Shown here in pieces: positions 9,587 through 20,003 of a stretch of 64,000 bases of DNA (the first letter of the stretch is position 1; each line of letters begins with the position of its first letter). The notes below the pieces were generated by a model. The model did no database searches. It was not told where the DNA came from and was given only the letters and a program-made list of their open reading frames with translations. Made by a program: the position numbers and the translations under genes. Where the stretch lies: positions 1,984,001-2,048,000 of the forward strand of contig NZ_JACFXW010000001.1 of NCBI RefSeq assembly GCF_014158035.1. Reading direction: 5' to 3'. This stretch comes from Rhizobium sp. G21 (GTDB lineage Bacteria > Pseudomonadota > Alphaproteobacteria > Rhizobiales > Rhizobiaceae).

Positions 9587-10066
9587 TCACATCACGAGAT
9601 GGGCGAGCCTGTCGGCATAGGCTTTGGCCGCCTCGTCATTGGCAAAGCCGACGAACAGCATGGCGTAGCGGTTTTCCTTGGGCTCGCCGCGCCTGCGGCT
9701 GGTCATGTCGATCTGGAAAGTGGGATGGGCGAAATTCTCGCTCAGCGCCTTCATCGGCGGCACGCCGCGGGCGATGGGCGCGCGGCCGTTCCAGGCGAGA
9801 AACTCGCCATTGGCCATGAAGGCGTCGAAGGCTGCGAAAAAGGCGTCGCGGTCGGAGGCGAACTTGCCTTTGTAAGCGTCGTCGCCGATCTGGAAGCGCT
9901 CGTCGCGCATGGTCGGCTTGACCGTGACCTTGCTGAAGATGGGCTGGCGGTTGAGCGCGATGCCGCATTCCATGGCGAACTTCACCAGGGCGGGCGACCC
10001 CGAGCGATAGTCTCCGACCGTCTCGGCGATCGTCCGAACCAGTCCCGCCTGCGGTGCGAAGGCCAT
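9587..10066 (-). CDS. conserved hypothetical protein, 159 aa
   Basis: I do not recognise this family. The protein has 159 residues, no signal peptide and no membrane segment. It contains a central GDDAYKGKFASDRDAFFAAFDAFMANGEFLAWNG-like region rich in aromatic residues and ends with FVGFANDEAAKAYADRLAHLVM. Codon use looks like that of its neighbours. The start at 10066 is supported by GGGGAAG about six bases upstream; a longer reading upstream has no support. It is transcribed alone, divergent from polA, with about 145 bp between the starts. No function is proposed. Confidence 0.7.
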   Translation of the reverse strand: MAFAPQAGLVRTIAETVGDYRSGSPALVKFAMECGIALNRQPIFSKVTVKPTMRDERFQIGDDAYKGKFASDRDAFFAAFDAFMANGEFLAWNGRAPIARGVPPMKALSENFAHPTFQIDMTSRRRGEPKENRYAMLFVGFANDEAAKAYADRLAHLVM

Positions 10067-10211
10067 GCGTCTTCCCCTTTTTCGATGGGCAAGGACATAG
10101 CACACCTGATGACGCGGGCAAGAGCGCAGCGCATCACGCAAGCGCCCATTTCTCCGCCCTGCCGACCGCTTCGTCTTTCCGACTCTTTCGCCGCATGCTA
10201 ACAGCAGACCC

Positions 10212-13196
10212 ATGAAAAACGGTGATCATCTTTTCCTCGTCGACGGGTCCGGCTTCATCTTCCGGGCCTTCCATGCGCTGCCGGCGCTGACCCGCAAGTC
10301 GGACAAACTGCCGGTGGGCGCGGTGTCGGGCTTCTGCAACATGTTGTGGAAGCTGCTGGTCGATGCGCGCAACACCGATGTCGGCGTCACGCCCACGCAT
10401 TTCGCGGTGATCTTCGACTATTCCTCCGCCACGTTCCGCAAAGAGATCTATCCCGACTACAAGGCCAACCGCTCGGCCCCGCCCGAGGATCTGATCCCGC
10501 AATTCGGCCTGATCCGCGAGGCGACGCGCGCCTTCAACCTGCCCTGCATCGAAACCGAGGGCTATGAGGCCGACGACATCATCGCCACTTACGCCCGCCA
10601 GGCGGAAGCGGCCGGCGCCGAGACCACCATCATCTCCTCCGACAAGGATCTGATGCAGCTGGTGACGCCGCGCGTGCATATGTATGACGCGATGAAGGAC
10701 AAGCAGATCTCGATCCCGGAAGTGATCGAGAAATGGGGAGTGCCGCCCGAAAAGATGATCGACCTGCAGGCGCTGACCGGCGACAGCACCGACAACGTGC
10801 CCGGCGTGCCCGGCATCGGCCCGAAGACGGCGGCGACATTGCTTGAACAGTTCGGCGATCTCGACACGCTCATCGCCCGCGCCGCCGAAATCAAGCAGGA
10901 GAAGCGCCGCGAAAGCATCCTCGCCGCCCGCGATCTCCTCCAGGTGTCGCGCCAACTGGTGACGCTGAAGACCGATGTGCCGGATCTCATGCCGCTCGAG
11001 GATCTCGTGCTGCATCCGCAGGACGGTCCGAGGCTCGTCGCCTTCCTGAAAACGATGGAATTCACCACGCTCACCCGCCGCGTCGCCGAGGCGACCGGCG
11101 CGGACGCGGCCGAAATCGAGCCCGCCTCGGTCAAGATCGAATGGAGCGGCGCAGCCCACGGCCCGGATCTCGATCCGGCCGCCACAGACGGCAAGCCCGC
11201 CAAGACCTCCACTGCGGCCAAGCCTGCGAGCGACGCGTCGGCCACAGGCGTCGGCGGCGACCCCGTCTTCACCCCGAAGGCGCTGGCGGACGCCCGCATC
11301 CAGGCCTTCGCCTCGAGCCCGTTCGATCCCTCGACCTATGAGACCGTGCGCGATACGGCCCGACTGGCCGCTTGGGTGGCGCTCGCCCGCGAAACCGGCC
11401 TCGTCGCCTTCGACACCGAGACGACCTCCCTCGACCCGATGCAGGCGGAGCTCTGCGGGGTCTCGCTCGCCGTAGCCGACAACGCGGTCAATTCTTCAGG
11501 CGCCGTGATCCGAGCCTGCTATATCCCGCTCGGGCACAAATCCGGCCGCGGCGACCTTCTCGGCGGCGGCATCGCCGAGGGCCAGATCCCGCTGCGCGAC
11601 GCGCTGGCGATCCTCAAGCCGATGCTGGAGGATCCGGCGATCCTCGTCGTCGCCCAGAACATCAAATATGACTGGTTGATGATGAAACGCCACGGCGTCG
11701 AGGTCGCCCGTTACGACGACACGATGCTCATGTCCTATGTGCTCGACGCCGGCGCGACGCTGCACAACATGGACACGCTGTCGGAGCGCTGGCTCGGCCA
11801 CAAGCCGATCGCTTACAAGGATGTCACCGGCTCCGGCAAGAACGCCGTGACCTTCGATTTCGTCGACATCGACAAGGCCACCGCTTACGCCGCCGAGGAC
11901 GCCGATGTGACGCTGCGGCTCTGGCATGTTTTGAAGCCGCAGCTCGCCGCCAAGGGCCTGACAAGCGTCTACGAACGACTGGAGCGGCCGCTCGCCACCG
12001 TGCTCGCCAGCATGGAAGCGCGCGGCATTTCCATCGACCGGCAGATTCTCTCGCGTCTCTCGGGCGAACTCGCCCAGTCCGCCGCCCGCATCGAGGATGA
12101 AATCTATCAGCTCGCCGGCGAGCGCTTCAACATCGGCTCGCCCAAGCAGCTCGGCGAGATCCTGTTCGGCAAGATGGGTCTGGATTCCGGCGGCGGCAAG
12201 ACCAAGACCGGCCAATGGTCGACCTCGGCGCAGGTGCTGGAAGATCTCGCCGCCGCAGGCCATGACCTGCCGCGCAAGATCGTCGACTGGCGCCAGATCA
12301 CCAAACTCAAGAGCACCTATACCGATGCGCTGCCGTCTTATGTGAACCCCGAGACCAAGCGGGTGCACACCTCCTACGCCATGGCCGCCACCACCACGGG
12401 CCGGCTGTCGTCGTCGGAGCCGAACCTGCAGAACATCCCGGTGCGCACCGCCGAGGGCCGCAAGATCCGCACCGCCTTCGTGGCCGAGCCGGGTCATGTG
12501 CTGATCTCGGCCGACTATAGCCAGATCGAACTGCGCGTGCTCGCCCATGTCGCAGACATCCCGCAGCTGACGCGCGCCTTCGCCGAAGGCATCGACATTC
12601 ATGCAATGACGGCGTCGGAAATGTTCGGCGTGCCGGTCGAAGGCATGCCGTCGGATGTGCGCCGTCGCGCCAAGGCAATCAATTTCGGCATTATCTACGG
12701 CATTTCAGCCTTCGGCCTCGCCAATCAGCTCAGCATCGAGCGGTCGGAAGCCGGCGATTACATCAAGCGCTATTTCGAGCGCTTCCCCGGCATCAAGGCC
12801 TATATGGAAGAGGCCAAGGCCAAGGCGCGCGAGCTGGGCTATGTCGAAACCATCTTCGGCCGTCGCATCCACTATCCGGAGATCCGCTCGTCCAATCCGT
12901 CCGTTCGCGCCTTCAACGAACGCGCCGCGATCAATGCGCCGATCCAGGGCTCGGCGGCCGACGTCATCCGCCGCGCCATGATCAAGATGGAGCCGGCGCT
13001 GGACGCGAAACTCAAGGCGCGCATGCTGCTGCAGGTGCATGACGAACTGATCTTCGAGACCACCGAAGACGAGGCCGACCGCGCCATCCCCGTCATCCGC
13101 GAGGTGATGGAAAACGCCGCCTTCCCGGCCATCGAGATGAGCGTGCCGCTCGCCGTCGACGCCCGCGCCGCCAGAAACTGGGACGAGGCGCACTAA
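10212..13196 (+). CDS. polA: DNA polymerase I
   Basis: A 994-residue replication and repair polymerase for Okazaki-fragment maturation. The N-terminal 5'-3' exonuclease (about 1-300) carries the acidic motif GYEADDIIATYA and the helix-hairpin-helix GVPGIGPKTAA. A 3'-5' exonuclease domain (about 380-570) retains FDTETTSLD, so proofreading is expected. The polymerase domain has motif A DYSQIELRVLAH, motif B RRRAKAINFGIIYGISAFG and motif C VHDELIFE. A roughly 60-residue Ala/Thr-rich linker separates the first two domains, giving a protein longer than the E. coli enzyme, as is common in alphaproteobacteria. The frame is intact over 3 kb. Confidence 0.97.
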   Translation: MKNGDHLFLVDGSGFIFRAFHALPALTRKSDKLPVGAVSGFCNMLWKLLVDARNTDVGVTPTHFAVIFDYSSATFRKEIYPDYKANRSAPPEDLIPQFGLIREATRAFNLPCIETEGYEADDIIATYARQAEAAGAETTIISSDKDLMQLVTPRVHMYDAMKDKQISIPEVIEKWGVPPEKMIDLQALTGDSTDNVPGVPGIGPKTAATLLEQFGDLDTLIARAAEIKQEKRRESILAARDLLQVSRQLVTLKTDVPDLMPLEDLVLHPQDGPRLVAFLKTMEFTTLTRRVAEATGADAAEIEPASVKIEWSGAAHGPDLDPAATDGKPAKTSTAAKPASDASATGVGGDPVFTPKALADARIQAFASSPFDPSTYETVRDTARLAAWVALARETGLVAFDTETTSLDPMQAELCGVSLAVADNAVNSSGAVIRACYIPLGHKSGRGDLLGGGIAEGQIPLRDALAILKPMLEDPAILVVAQNIKYDWLMMKRHGVEVARYDDTMLMSYVLDAGATLHNMDTLSERWLGHKPIAYKDVTGSGKNAVTFDFVDIDKATAYAAEDADVTLRLWHVLKPQLAAKGLTSVYERLERPLATVLASMEARGISIDRQILSRLSGELAQSAARIEDEIYQLAGERFNIGSPKQLGEILFGKMGLDSGGGKTKTGQWSTSAQVLEDLAAAGHDLPRKIVDWRQITKLKSTYTDALPSYVNPETKRVHTSYAMAATTTGRLSSSEPNLQNIPVRTAEGRKIRTAFVAEPGHVLISADYSQIELRVLAHVADIPQLTRAFAEGIDIHAMTASEMFGVPVEGMPSDVRRRAKAINFGIIYGISAFGLANQLSIERSEAGDYIKRYFERFPGIKAYMEEAKAKARELGYVETIFGRRIHYPEIRSSNPSVRAFNERAAINAPIQGSAADVIRRAMIKMEPALDAKLKARMLLQVHDELIFETTEDEADRAIPVIREVMENAAFPAIEMSVPLAVDARAARNWDEAH

Positions 13197-13205
13197 GGAG
13201 CAGAC

Positions 13206-13227
13206 GCGCTCAGTTCTCCCTGAGCGC
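13206..13227. terminator. Stem-loop between convergent polA and pccR
   Basis: An 8-bp perfect stem GCGCTCAG / CTGAGCGC encloses a 6-base loop. It overlaps the last codons of the pccR-type gene and lies 10 bp after polA. There is no T tract, so termination is uncertain, but it is the only candidate between these convergent genes. Confidence 0.45.
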
Positions 13228-14628
13228 ATAGGGCAACGCGGCGCGGCGATCGTGATCAATCACGAGCCGACCCTTGAGCGGCGGCATGGCGCGGCTGGGA
13301 CACTGGCCGCGTTCGCAGATGCGGCAGGAAATGCCGATAGGGTCGAAGGCGGCGCGGTTGTCCAGATCGAGATCGTCGGCATAGACGAAGCTGTCGGCAT
13401 AGGAAATCTCGCAACCCAGCGCGAGCGCGTAATGCTGTTGCGGCTTGCGGAAGCCGCGCCCGCCCTTGGAGATCTGGGTGGCGAAACAGAGATATCGCAC
13501 CCCATCCGGGGTCTCCGCCAATTGCCTTATGATGCGGCCCGGCTGTTCAAAGGCCTGATGCGCGTTCCATAGCGGACAGGCGGCGCCGAAACGGGCGAAT
13601 TGCAGCTTGGCGGCGGAATGGCGCTTGGTGATGTTGCCGGCGCGGTCGATGCGGGCGAAGAAGATCGGCACGCCCTTGGCCCCCGGCCGCTGCAGCGTCG
13701 ACAGGCGATGACAGACCTGCTCCAGGCTCGCGCCGAAGCGCATGGCGAGCAGATCGAGATCATGCCTCAATGCCCTCGCCGCCTCCATGAACACCCGATA
13801 GGGCAGGATGAGAGCGCCGGCGACATAGTTCTGCAGGCCGATGCGACAGATCTCGAAAGCCTCCGTGGTGCGGAAGCCGGCATTGCGGGCGATCTGGTCG
13901 ATCATGTCGGGCAGAGACAGTTGCGCGATCTGCAGCGCCATCTGGAAATCGCGGGTGGCGGCGGGCAGATAGGCGTTGAGGGTCAGGATCTTCGCCTGCC
14001 GGTCATAGCTGCGGATCATGTCGTCCTCGGCGAGAGCCTTGCGAATGCGCACCCCATGCGCACGCTCCAGAAAAGCGGCGAGCGGCGCGCTCGGATCGGC
14101 TTCGCCGAGCCCGATCTCAGCGGCCAGCCGTTCGGCGGCGATATCGAGATCATGGATGTAATTGTCGACGAAGTGAAAGAAGTCGCGCACCTCTTCATAG
14201 GGCGTGTTTTCGGCGATGCCCGGCGAACGTCCCAGCGTGTCGTCGATGCTCGCCAGCTGTTCGGAATTGTGCCGGTAGGCGCGATGGCAGGCGATCAGCG
14301 CATGCGCAACGCCGGGCGCATTTTGCGCCACCAGCTTCAACTCCTGCAGGCTCGCCGATTGCGCCTCGAACAGCGGATCGTTCAGCGCCTCGGTCAGCGC
14401 CGAGAGCAGCCGGTCGCCTTCGCCCGCCGAGAGATCGGAGAGATCGACCCGGAATTTCTCCGCCAGCGCAATCAGCACGGCGGCGGAGACGGGACGCTGG
14501 TTGTTTTCGATCTGGTTGAGATAGCTGACGGAGATGCCGATACGCTCGGCGAATTGCGCCTGCGTGGCCTTGTTGATCTGCCGCAACTCCCGAACCTTGC
14601 GGCCGATATAGAGTTTTCCGATCGCCAT
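13210..14628 (-). CDS. pccR: short-chain fatty acyl-CoA regulator (PccR/RamB-like)
   Basis: A 472-residue regulator of the ScfR family. An N-terminal XRE helix-turn-helix (LRQINKATQAQFAERIGISVSYLNQIENNQRP) precedes an IrrE/DUF955-like region (around RSYDRQAKILTLNAYLP) and a C-terminal DUF2083 domain with the Cys cluster CRICERGQC. PccR of Rhodobacter controls propionyl-CoA carboxylase and senses acyl-CoA; this gene is divergent from pccB, the same arrangement. The start MAIGKLYIGRKVREL at 14628 matches family N-termini. Tandem TTTGCGAA-like sequences lie in the shared promoter region. Regulation of pccB is inferred from synteny and family. Confidence 0.9.
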   Translation of the reverse strand: MAIGKLYIGRKVRELRQINKATQAQFAERIGISVSYLNQIENNQRPVSAAVLIALAEKFRVDLSDLSAGEGDRLLSALTEALNDPLFEAQSASLQELKLVAQNAPGVAHALIACHRAYRHNSEQLASIDDTLGRSPGIAENTPYEEVRDFFHFVDNYIHDLDIAAERLAAEIGLGEADPSAPLAAFLERAHGVRIRKALAEDDMIRSYDRQAKILTLNAYLPAATRDFQMALQIAQLSLPDMIDQIARNAGFRTTEAFEICRIGLQNYVAGALILPYRVFMEAARALRHDLDLLAMRFGASLEQVCHRLSTLQRPGAKGVPIFFARIDRAGNITKRHSAAKLQFARFGAACPLWNAHQAFEQPGRIIRQLAETPDGVRYLCFATQISKGGRGFRKPQQHYALALGCEISYADSFVYADDLDLDNRAAFDPIGISCRICERGQCPSRAMPPLKGRLVIDHDRRAALPYALREN

Positions 14629-14661
14629 TGTCGCATCTCTCCGCCATTGTCGTCGCCAGAC

Positions 14662-14709
14662 TTGCGCATTTTTCGCAAATTCGCAATTCTCAGTTCGTCG
14701 TATTGCAAA
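14662..14709. promoter_or_regulatory. Candidate PccR operators between pccR and pccB
   Basis: The gap holds TTGCGCA (14662-14668), the adjacent direct repeats TTCGCAAA and TTCGCAAT (14672-14687), and ATTGCAAA (14702-14709). PccR/RamB-type regulators are reported to bind TTTGCAAA-like repeats (from memory), so these are likely sites. The exact half-site arrangement used cannot be settled by reading. Confidence 0.5.
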
Positions 14710-14799
14710 CAGCACAAGTTCGCCTGTTCAACTCTAGGAGCAGGCGTGGTTCGGACGTAAAGGGAAATGAGTATGCCGAGCGGGAAGGGTGGGAGCCAC

Positions 14800-16332
14800 A
14801 TGCGCGAGATTCTCGAACAGCTGGAAGACAGACGGGCCGCAGCGCGGTTGGGCGGCGGCGAGCGCCGCATCGCCACCCAGCATTCTAAGGGCAAGCTGAC
14901 CGCGCGCGAGCGGCTGGACGTGCTGCTCGACGAAGGCTCCTTCGAAGAATACGACATGTATGTCACCCATCGCTGCGTCGAATTCGGCATGGAGCAGGAC
15001 AAGATCCCCGGCGACGGCGTCGTCACCGGATGGGGCACCATCAATGGCCGCCTCGTCTATGTCTTCAGCCAGGATTTCACCGTGTTCGGCGGCTCGCTGT
15101 CGGAAACGCACGCCCAAAAGATCTGCAAGATCATGGACATGGCCGCCCGCAACGGCGCGCCGGTGATCGGACTCAACGATTCCGGCGGCGCGCGCATCCA
15201 GGAAGGCGTGGATTCGCTCGCCGGTTACGCGGAAGTGTTCCGCCGCAACGCCGAAGTCTCCGGCGTCATTCCACAGATCTCGGTGATCATGGGTCCCTGC
15301 GCCGGCGGCGCGGTCTATTCGCCCGCCATGACCGACTTCATCTTCATGGTGCGCGACAGCTCCTACATGTTCGTGACCGGCCCCGACGTCGTGAAGACCG
15401 TCACCAACGAGATCGTCACGGCCGAAGATCTCGGCGGTGCCAAAACCCATACATCGAAATCCTCCGTGGCCGACGGCGCCTTCGACAATGATATCGAAGC
15501 GCTCCTCAAGATCCGCGATCTCTTCGATTTCCTGCCGCTCAACAATCGCGAGAAGCCGCCGGTGCGGCCCTTCCACGATGATCCGGGCCGGCTGGAAGCG
15601 CGACTGGACACGCTGATCCCCGACAGCGCGGCCAAGCCCTACGACATGCGCGAACTGATCCTGGCGATCGCCGACGAAGGCGATTTCCACGAGATCGGCG
15701 AGGCCTTCGCCCGCAATATCCTCACCGGCTTCATCCGGCTCGAGGGCCAGACGGTCGGCGTGGTGGCCAATCAGCCGATGGTGCTGGCAGGCTGCCTCGA
15801 TATCGACGCCTCGCGCAAGGCGGCGAAATTTGTGCGTTTCTGCGACGCCTTCAACATTCCGCTGCTGACGCTGGTCGATGTGCCGGGCTTCCTGCCGGGC
15901 ACGGCCCAGGAATATAACGGCATCATCAAGCATGGCGCGAAACTCCTGTTCGCCTATAGCCAGGCCACCGTGCCGATGGTGACGCTGATCACCCGCAAGG
16001 CCTATGGCGGCGCCTATGACGTCATGGCCTCCAAGCATATCGGCGCCGATGTCAATTATGCCTGGCCGACCGCCGAAATCGCCGTGATGGGCGCCAAGGG
16101 CGCGACCGAGATCCTCTATCGCTCTGAGCTCGGAGACGCCGAAAAGATCACTGAGCGCACCCGCGCCTATGAGGAGCGCTTCGCCAATCCCTTCGTCGCC
16201 GCCGAGCGCGGTTTCATCGACGAGGTTATCTGGCCGCATTCCTCGCGCAAACGCATCGCCCGCGCCTTCGCCATGCTGCGCTCCAAGAAGCAGGAGAGCC
16301 ATTGGCGCAAGCACGACACGATGCCGCTCTGA
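14800..16332 (+). CDS. pccB: propionyl-CoA carboxylase, beta (carboxyltransferase) subunit
   Basis: A 510-residue carboxyltransferase subunit. It transfers CO2 from carboxybiotin on PccA to propionyl-CoA, giving (S)-methylmalonyl-CoA. The N-terminal [36 protein letters not shown] is diagnostic. The acyl-CoA oxyanion region [20 protein letters not shown] and the biotin-side glycine motif around [19 protein letters not shown] are present. The start [12 protein letters not shown] at 14800 matches homologues and follows GGGTGGGAG. An in-frame ATG at 14767 would add 11 residues encoded by purine-rich, SD-like DNA. It faces pccR and heads a run pccB, two small membrane proteins, pccA. Confidence 0.95.
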   Translation: MREILEQLEDRRAAARLGGGERRIATQHSKGKLTARERLDVLLDEGSFEEYDMYVTHRCVEFGMEQDKIPGDGVVTGWGTINGRLVYVFSQDFTVFGGSLSETHAQKICKIMDMAARNGAPVIGLNDSGGARIQEGVDSLAGYAEVFRRNAEVSGVIPQISVIMGPCAGGAVYSPAMTDFIFMVRDSSYMFVTGPDVVKTVTNEIVTAEDLGGAKTHTSKSSVADGAFDNDIEALLKIRDLFDFLPLNNREKPPVRPFHDDPGRLEARLDTLIPDSAAKPYDMRELILAIADEGDFHEIGEAFARNILTGFIRLEGQTVGVVANQPMVLAGCLDIDASRKAAKFVRFCDAFNIPLLTLVDVPGFLPGTAQEYNGIIKHGAKLLFAYSQATVPMVTLITRKAYGGAYDVMASKHIGADVNYAWPTAEIAVMGAKGATEILYRSELGDAEKITERTRAYEERFANPFVAAERGFIDEVIWPHSSRKRIARAFAMLRSKKQESHWRKHDTMPL

Positions 16333-16377
16333 GGGATCAGCCCGATGAACTCCTCCCCCGCATGGCCGCTCAGGGAA

Positions 16378-16391
16378 TTGACAAGCGTCAA
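16378..16391. promoter_or_regulatory. FixK/FNR-type box within the pcc locus
   Basis: TTGAC-AAGC-GTCAA is a perfect 14-bp palindrome of the FixK/FNR class. It lies 46 bp after pccB and about 100 bp before the first small membrane protein. If it is a class II site (centre at -41.5), a matching -10-like TTTAAG (16414-16419) is present. The linked regulator encoded at 60805-61550 has the recognition residues for such sites. Confidence 0.5.
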
Positions 16392-16484
16392 GTCATTGAT
16401 GCGCCTACAGGTTTTTAAGCGGGCGCTTTACAACAGCGGCATTCCGCCGCACACTGTCCTCCTGCTGCTCTCGGGAGGATGGCG

Positions 16485-16793
16485 ATGGCGGAGAGAAAAA
16501 TCCTGACGCGCGAGGAGGCGCGAAAGGACCACGAGGCCATGTTGCGCTTCATGGCGATGCGGTTTGCGCTGGGACTGTTGGTCGGCCTGATCTGCGCAGG
16601 CTCCATTTTCTTGTTGGATGTCGGCGGCTTGGGCTCGCGGCTCGCGCGGGCCTCAGATCCGATCATTCCGGTGTTTCTGATCGCGGTTCCCATGGGCCTC
16701 ACCTTCGGGGCCGTCGCGGTCTGCATCGCCATCTGGGTGTTGCCCTATGAAGCGAAATATCAGGAACGCGAGACCGGCCGGGACCCCTTCTGA
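16485..16793 (+). CDS. small two-helix membrane protein, first of a tandem pair
   Basis: About 102 residues. The N-terminus ERKILTREEARKDHEAMLRFMAMR is charged, followed by two predicted membrane helices (about 25-45 and 60-85) separated by DVGGLGSRLARASDPI, and a short charged tail YEAKYQERETGRDPF. It is a paralogue of the next gene, sharing EAR.DH..MLRFM, DVGG.GSR.ARA and the second helix. GGAGG lies six bases before this ATG; an earlier ATG at 16479 abuts the SD and is less likely. Its position between pccB and pccA suggests a link to propionyl-CoA carboxylase, but I know of no function for this family. Confidence 0.8.
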   Translation: MAERKILTREEARKDHEAMLRFMAMRFALGLLVGLICAGSIFLLDVGGLGSRLARASDPIIPVFLIAVPMGLTFGAVAVCIAIWVLPYEAKYQERETGRDPF

Positions 16794-16832
16794 CGGCGCA
16801 CAGCAAGGCGGGTCGCGATGAGGACCGCCATC

Positions 16833-17158
16833 ATGGGAATGAAGCCGAAACTGACACAGACCGAAGCCCGCGCCGATCACTGGCGCATGCTGCGTTTCAT
16901 GGGCCTGAACGCCGCCTTCGGCGTGTTACTGGGCCTGATGATCGCGGCCCTTCTCATTCTGCTCGATATCGGCGGGATCGGCAGCCGCATCGCGCGCGCC
17001 GAGACGCCCATCCTTCCCATCATCCTGATCGCCGCGCCGCTCGCGCTGACCTTCGGCGCGGCGGTCACCGCTTCGGCGATCTGGATGATGCCCTATGACA
17101 GCAAATTTCGCGCGGAAAACGACAACAAGCCCGGCCGCGGCGAGGGAGACGAAGACGC

Positions 17159-17162
<4 letters not shown>
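16833..17162 (+). CDS. small two-helix membrane protein, second of a tandem pair
   Basis: About 109 residues, a diverged duplicate of the preceding gene: [20 protein letters not shown], a first helix ([18 protein letters not shown]), a connecting loop [16 protein letters not shown], a second helix, then a polar tail [21 protein letters not shown]. The start at 16833 is favoured by GAGGA eight bases upstream and by alignment with its twin; 16818 and 16839 are alternatives. Its stop overlaps the pccA start by four bases (ATGA), so it is translationally coupled to pccA. The loop sequence conserved between the twins is the best clue to a shared function. Confidence 0.83.
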
Positions 17163-19161
<1,999 letters not shown>

Positions 19162-19282
19162 GATGGGATTTCGGATGACGAGGCTGACGGCGCCGTTGCA
19201 ATCTTCTCTCCCGGTGACCGTGACACGGAGCCTCTGGCCAGCAGATCAGCAGGGTCTGCGTGAAGGATTGGACTTACACGCA

Positions 19283-19633
19283 TCAAGGCGTTTGATGGAG
19301 GCGCTTCACAATGTGTTGCGCATGGTCCTGCCCTCCAAAAAAGACTGCAAGCACTTGAATCTGGCGAAGTTCGGCCTGGACCAAAAAATAGAATATCGCC
19401 CGGTCTTTGGTGACCCAGCGGAGATCCGGCAGAAGCTCGGGCAACAATGTTCCCTGGTGTGGAGCCGCGCCGAGGCGCATCATCTCAACTTCAATGCGGC
19501 GCACGCGACGCTCAGCATGTTCAACAGCATCCGAAATGGGCTCGCCCAACGCGGTGTAAGACGTCACCAGAAACCGGAATATCGACACGAGGTCTCGGTC
19601 GATCTCTCTGGTTCTGGTGACTTCAAAGACCAT
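19283..19633 (-). CDS. RelE/ParE-superfamily toxin
   Basis: A 116-residue protein with the ParE/RelE look: VFEVTRTREIDRDLVSIFRFL, a central helical part, and the C-terminal strands DLRWVTKDRAIFYFLVQAELRQIQVLAVFFGGQDH. The C-terminal Arg/Lys pattern and RQIQVLAVFF strand are typical of this toxin fold. The start at 19633 overlaps the end of the antitoxin gene by 11 bp, the usual translational coupling. ParE toxins act on gyrase and RelE on ribosome-bound mRNA; the sequence alone does not decide which. The pair lies on the opposite strand between pccA and the mutase gene. Confidence 0.8.
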   Translation of the reverse strand: MVFEVTRTREIDRDLVSIFRFLVTSYTALGEPISDAVEHAERRVRRIEVEMMRLGAAPHQGTLLPELLPDLRWVTKDRAIFYFLVQAELRQIQVLAVFFGGQDHAQHIVKRLHQTP

Positions 19634-19892
19634 AAGTCGCCCGCTGTGCGGCAATCAGCTCGTCCAGATGCTTCCTGCTTTCTTCAGCGTTCAAGAAGGG
19701 TCCTTTTTGCCTCTCGACCAGCAGCTCTCTCAGGGCCGCAAGCTCAGCTTCATGCGACTCGTGCCGTTCACGCAGGAGCTCAAGGCCCCTTTGCACAACG
19801 GCGCTCACACTTGAATACTGACCTTCTTCGACCAGCCGCCTTGCAAAGCTGTCTTGCTGCTCGGAAATCGAGACCGACGCTTTCACTGACAT
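19623..19892 (-). CDS. ParD-like antitoxin
   Basis: An 89-residue antitoxin. The N-terminal ribbon-helix-helix DNA-binding part reads SVKASVSISEQQDSFARRLVEEGQYSSVSAVVQRGLELLRE, the CopG/ParD pattern with 'GQY.S.S.VV..GL.LL'. The acidic, helical C-terminus presumably wraps the toxin. SD AGGAGG lies eight bases upstream of the ATG at 19892. A canonical promoter precedes it. Antitoxin-first order with an overlapping toxin gene is standard for ParDE modules, and autorepression through the ribbon-helix-helix is expected. Confidence 0.85.
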   Translation of the reverse strand: MSVKASVSISEQQDSFARRLVEEGQYSSVSAVVQRGLELLRERHESHEAELAALRELLVERQKGPFLNAEESRKHLDELIAAQRATYGL

Positions 19893-19917
19893 TTCGCCGT
19901 CCTCCTGTTGGGGATTC

Positions 19918-19946
19918 AATTTACTACTCCATAGCAAATGCGTCAA
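19918..19946 (-). promoter_or_regulatory. Sigma-70-type promoter of the toxin-antitoxin operon
   Basis: On the minus strand, -35 TTGACG (19946-19941) and -10 TAAATT (19923-19918) are separated by exactly 17 bp. The antitoxin start codon is 26 bp downstream of the -10, with a good SD in between. Confidence 0.55.
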
Positions 19947-20003
19947 TTCGGACATGGTTTTGCGCCGATTGTCCCTCAGTGACGCCTGTCGAGGATTGAT
20001 CTC

